A stretch of 36,757 nucleotides of DNA from assembly GCF_014652855.1 (NCBI RefSeq), contig NZ_BMZP01000005.1, positions 226,782 through 263,538 on the forward strand. The letters run 5' to 3'. This stretch comes from Novosphingobium pokkalii. GTDB lineage: Bacteria > Pseudomonadota > Alphaproteobacteria > Sphingomonadales > Sphingomonadaceae. Made by a program: the position numbers and the translations under genes. Below, piece after piece: positions 34,126 to 36,757 of the stretch (position 1 is the first letter of the stretch; each line of letters opens with the position of its first letter). Below the pieces are notes generated by a model, which worked only from the letters and a program-made list of their open reading frames with translations, had not been told where the DNA came from and made no database searches.

Positions 34126-35784
34126 ATGACCGCCGCGCTCCCGCCCGAACATCGTCAGCCCATGGGCGGCCTGCGCTCGCGGTCCGGCCTGTTCCTTGCC
34201 GCGATCCGCGCGCTGATCGCGCTGCTTTTCGCGCTGTGGCTGTGGATCGCCCCGCCCCATGCGGTGCTTGGCGGCATGCGCCCGGTGCTGCTGTTCGAAG
34301 GCTATCTGGCCTTTGCCCTGCTGATGCTGGGCTTGGCCTGGCGCAGTTGGTGGTTTGAATTCCGCCTTGCCGGCCCGGCGTTCTGCATCGATGCGCTCAC
34401 CATGCTGATCGGGCTGGCCGCCACCGAAGCCGTCACGTTCGATTTCTTCAGCGCGTTCATGACGTTCTACGTCTTCCTGATGCTCACTTCGGTGGCGCGC
34501 TGGCGCCGGCGCAACGCCCTCTATGCCGCCGGCGGCCTGGTGCTGTGTTTCCTGCTCGCGGGCTTGGCCGTGCACGATGCCGGCGTCCCGTTCGATACCA
34601 CCAAGTTCCTGCGCCGGCTCAGCACCCTGGCCGTGCTCTCGCTGCTGCTCGCATGGTTTGCGCAAGGGCGCCAGCGCCCCACCGTGCCGCGCTGCGATGC
34701 CACTGAATCCCTGGCTGCGGGATCGGCGGAAGCCGATTCGCCGCTGGCGCGCGTGCTCGCCTATGCCATGAGCCTGAGCGAGGCGCGCGGTGGTCTGCTG
34801 GCCTGGGCCACAACCGACGAGCCCCAGCCGCGCCTCGCCACCGACGGCACGGCCCGCCTGCCCGCCCAGCCGATCGCCCTGCTTCCTGATGCTGATGTGC
34901 CGATGCTGTTCGACCGCGCGCGGGATCGCCGGCTGTGCCTGATGCCCACCGGCCGCCTCATCGCCGACAAGGCCCAGGCCTGGCCCGCGCTGGTTGCCAC
35001 CGGAGACGAAGACACCGGCCTGTCGATTCCGCTCGCCGGGCGTACCGGGCGGGGCCATCTCGTGCTCCATGGCATGCCCGGCCTCAACGCCGATGACCTG
35101 TTCCTGGCCCAGAGCCTCGCCCGCGAAGTCACCGCCGCGCTCGACGACGAGGAAGCCCGCGCCATGGCCCGCGAAGTGAGCATGGCGCGTCTGCGCGGCC
35201 AGATCGCCACCGATCTCCACGACAGCGTGGTGCAGACCCTGGCCGGCACGCGCTTCCGCCTGGAAGCGCTGCGCCTGGGCCAGTCGCCTGCCGATCCGCA
35301 GGCGCGCGACATCGCGGAAATCTGCGACAGCATTGCCGGCGAACAGGACCATGTCCGCGCGATCATCGCGCAATTGCGCCAGGGTCAGATCCTGCCCGGC
35401 CGGCGTGACCTGCATGGCGAACTGGCCGCGCTGGCCCGCCAGCTCGCGCGCCATTGGGCCGTGACGATCACGCTGGCTCCCGCCGCCAGCCCCCTGCCCG
35501 TGCCCACCCTGCTGCTTTACGAATGCCAGCATCTGGTGCGCGAGGCGGTGGCCAATGCCGTTCGCCACGGTCAGGCCGGCACGATCACGCTCGATCTGGC
35601 CAGCGCCGGCGGAGCGCTGCGCCTGGCGATCACCGACGATGGCCAGGGCTTTGCTTGCCCACCGCCCCATCCCCTGCCCGCCACGCTGGCCACGCGCGCT
35701 GCCGCGCTGGGCGGGGCCCTTGCGCTGGAAACCGGTTCGGGCCAGACGCGGCTGGTCTTCACCCTGCCGCTGGACGTGCCATGA
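34126..35784 (+). CDS. NarL-type sensor histidine kinase
   Basis: The 552-residue inner-membrane kinase has about six N-terminal hydrophobic spans (roughly residues 22-180, e.g. AIRALIALLFALWLWIA). A GAF-like cytoplasmic region follows (about 205-340), then a HisKA_3 dimerisation domain with phosphorylated H365 in ATDLHDSVVQTLAG, and an ATP-binding domain with REAVANAVRHG and TDDGQGF. No periplasmic ligand domain is present, so it may sense within the membrane. Start choice is uncertain: ATG 34126 follows GGAAGCGGGC, ATG 34114 and GTG 34060 are alternatives, and the latter would overlap a candidate operator. The stop overlaps the response regulator start (ATGA). Confidence 0.9.
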   Translation: MTAALPPEHRQPMGGLRSRSGLFLAAIRALIALLFALWLWIAPPHAVLGGMRPVLLFEGYLAFALLMLGLAWRSWWFEFRLAGPAFCIDALTMLIGLAATEAVTFDFFSAFMTFYVFLMLTSVARWRRRNALYAAGGLVLCFLLAGLAVHDAGVPFDTTKFLRRLSTLAVLSLLLAWFAQGRQRPTVPRCDATESLAAGSAEADSPLARVLAYAMSLSEARGGLLAWATTDEPQPRLATDGTARLPAQPIALLPDADVPMLFDRARDRRLCLMPTGRLIADKAQAWPALVATGDEDTGLSIPLAGRTGRGHLVLHGMPGLNADDLFLAQSLAREVTAALDDEEARAMAREVSMARLRGQIATDLHDSVVQTLAGTRFRLEALRLGQSPADPQARDIAEICDSIAGEQDHVRAIIAQLRQGQILPGRRDLHGELAALARQLARHWAVTITLAPAASPLPVPTLLLYECQHLVREAVANAVRHGQAGTITLDLASAGGALRLAITDDGQGFACPPPHPLPATLATRAAALGGALALETGSGQTRLVFTLPLDVP

Positions 35785-36428
35785 CCCGCCTTCTCGTTGC
35801 CGACGATCATGCCTTCCTGCGCGCCGGGCTGGAGCAGGTGCTCGGCCGCCTGGGGCACGAGATGGTCGCTTCGGTGGGAGACGGCGAGGCCGCGCTCCGC
35901 GCCATTGCCGCCACCCGCCCCGATCTCGCGATCCTGGACTTGCGCATGCCCGCGCCCGATGGCGTGGGCGTGCTCGCCGCGCTGCGCGAAGCGGGCGATG
36001 CCACGCCGGTGCTGATCCTGGCGGCCGAACTGGATGATGCCAGCCTGGTTTCCGCCGTGCGCCTGGGCGTCAATGCCATCGTGCTCAAGCATGCCCAACC
36101 CGCCGTGCTGCACGAAGCGATCGGCACGGTCCTGGCCGGCGAACGCGCCATTGCCATGGACCTGATGGAGCGCGCCTTTGCCGTCGCCGCCGCCAGCAAG
36201 GAGGCTGAGGGCGAAGCCGGCCCGCTTGCCACGCTCGGCCCGCGCGACCGCCAGATTGCACAGGGCGTCGCGGCCGGCCTGCGCAACCGCGACATTGCCG
36301 AAAGCATGGGCGTCAGCGAAGGCGCGGTGAAGATCAACCTGCACCGGCTCTACGATCGCCTGGGCGTGGCCAACCGCACCGAACTGGCGCTGCTGGTCAA
36401 GACTGGCGCTCATCCCCGCGCAGGTTAG
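35781..36428 (+). CDS. NarL/LuxR-type response regulator
   Basis: The 215-residue protein has a receiver domain (1-120) with D8-D9, phosphoacceptor D53 in ILDLRMPAPDG and K103. The LuxR-type DNA-binding domain (about 145-208) is marked by LGPRDRQIAQGVAAGLRNRD and VSEGAVKINLHRLYDRLGV. The usual switch Thr/Ser after beta-4 is Ala (A81 in VLILAAE). It is coupled to the kinase by a 4-base overlap. Its TAG stop codon is formed at the left end of the inverted-repeat element at 36425. Candidate target: the divergent TonB receptor. Confidence 0.94.
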   Translation: MTRLLVADDHAFLRAGLEQVLGRLGHEMVASVGDGEAALRAIAATRPDLAILDLRMPAPDGVGVLAALREAGDATPVLILAAELDDASLVSAVRLGVNAIVLKHAQPAVLHEAIGTVLAGERAIAMDLMERAFAVAAASKEAEGEAGPLATLGPRDRQIAQGVAAGLRNRDIAESMGVSEGAVKINLHRLYDRLGVANRTELALLVKTGAHPRAG

Positions 36429-36695
36429 GCCGTAAACTCATAAATGGCACCCCCGAGGCGCCAAAATGGCGAACATATCGGGCCAAAGTAACCGCCGCGA
36501 AGGCTGGTGGCCTTTGCAAGGGCACTTTGGGCCGAGATGGAAGCCATTTTGGCGTCCCTTCGGGATTTGACCCAAAGGCCCCCTCGCAGCGTCGAAAGCA
36601 CTTGAAATATGTAGGATATTCCTGCGCGCTTTCTCCTCGCGACGGGGCCTTTGGCCTCAAACCTCGGGGGTGCCATTTATGAGTTTACGGCCTAA
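36425..36695. mobile_element. MITE-like element with perfect 34-bp terminal inverted repeats
   Basis: The first 34 bases (36425-36458, beginning TTAGGCCGTAAACTCATAAA) are the exact reverse complement of 36662-36695. The ends contain TA at 36426-36427 and 36693-36694, as expected if a Tc1/mariner/IS630-type transposase duplicated a TA target; the terminal repeat is then 31 bases. Inside, CGCCAAAATGGC (36459-36470) recurs inverted at 36543-36554. No transposase is encoded. Minus-strand open frames within it span the repeats and have no family resemblance. This element fills most of the last 329 bases, which otherwise hold only the terminator at 36696. Confidence 0.75.
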
Positions 36696-36722
36696 CACTA
36701 CTTTGGCAGAAGTGTGATTTTT
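36696..36722 (+). terminator. Terminator of the two-component operon, displaced by the MITE
   Basis: CAC-T-ACTT, loop TGGCAG-like, AAGT-GTG forms a 7-bp stem with one bulged T, followed by ATTTTT. With the inserted element removed it would lie directly after the response regulator stop codon. Confidence 0.5.
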
Positions 36723-36757
36723 GGGATTCCCAAGGCGTAAAATCGCTGATTCATAGG

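Noticed and set aside
36425..36676. 83-codon minus-strand frame within the inverted-repeat element
   Set aside because: It starts and ends inside the terminal repeats and shows no family motif; I treat the element as non-coding. Conservation of the frame between copies would reopen the question.

Overview
The window is a GC-rich stretch of a Gram-negative chromosome. TonB-dependent receptors with long plug domains, an OprB-type porin, a cydAB quinol oxidase and the chemotaxis architecture point to an alphaproteobacterium, most likely a sphingomonad (Novosphingobium/Sphingomonas-like). This placement comes from gene content and protein style, not from a search. No tRNA, rRNA, CRISPR array or phage gene was seen.

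Region 1 (1-13.8 kb) is a chemotaxis island. One minus-strand operon runs from 13817 down to 2900: a soluble receptor with two signalling hairpins, a triple CheW, CheB, a HEAT-repeat protein, CheR, CheY, CheA, a small STAS-like protein, a second CheY, and a receptor-like protein carrying a CheZ-like DxxxQ motif. Most junctions overlap. Beyond it lies a plus-strand MerR-type regulator with a cobalamin-binding domain and the W-x9-EH signature of CarH-type B12 photoreceptors. Diverging from it is a second copy of the cheY plus receptor/CheZ-like pair, whose second gene is frameshifted close to its 3' end. No flagellar or pilus gene is present, so the motility output is unknown.

Region 2 (14.0-21.8 kb) is a fructose-uptake locus: a divergent LacI-type repressor with two matching operators, then fruB (EIIA-HPr-EI fusion), fruK, fruA (EIIBC) and an OprB porin. 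Together these supply outer-membrane entry, PEP-driven transport and 1-phosphofructokinase. A nested hairpin structure follows; its central GC-rich hairpin is related to one at the left window edge.

Region 3 (22.0-34.0 kb) holds two TonB-dependent receptors flanking a cytochrome bd locus: cydABX on the minus strand, and divergent cydDC on the plus strand, with an FNR-type box between them. A small secreted glycine-rich protein follows cydC convergently.

Region 4 (34.1-36.8 kb) is a NarL-type histidine kinase and response regulator pair. A 271-bp MITE-like element with perfect 34-bp inverted termini begins at the stop codon of the regulator, apparently inserted at a TA inside that stop codon and separating the gene from its terminator.
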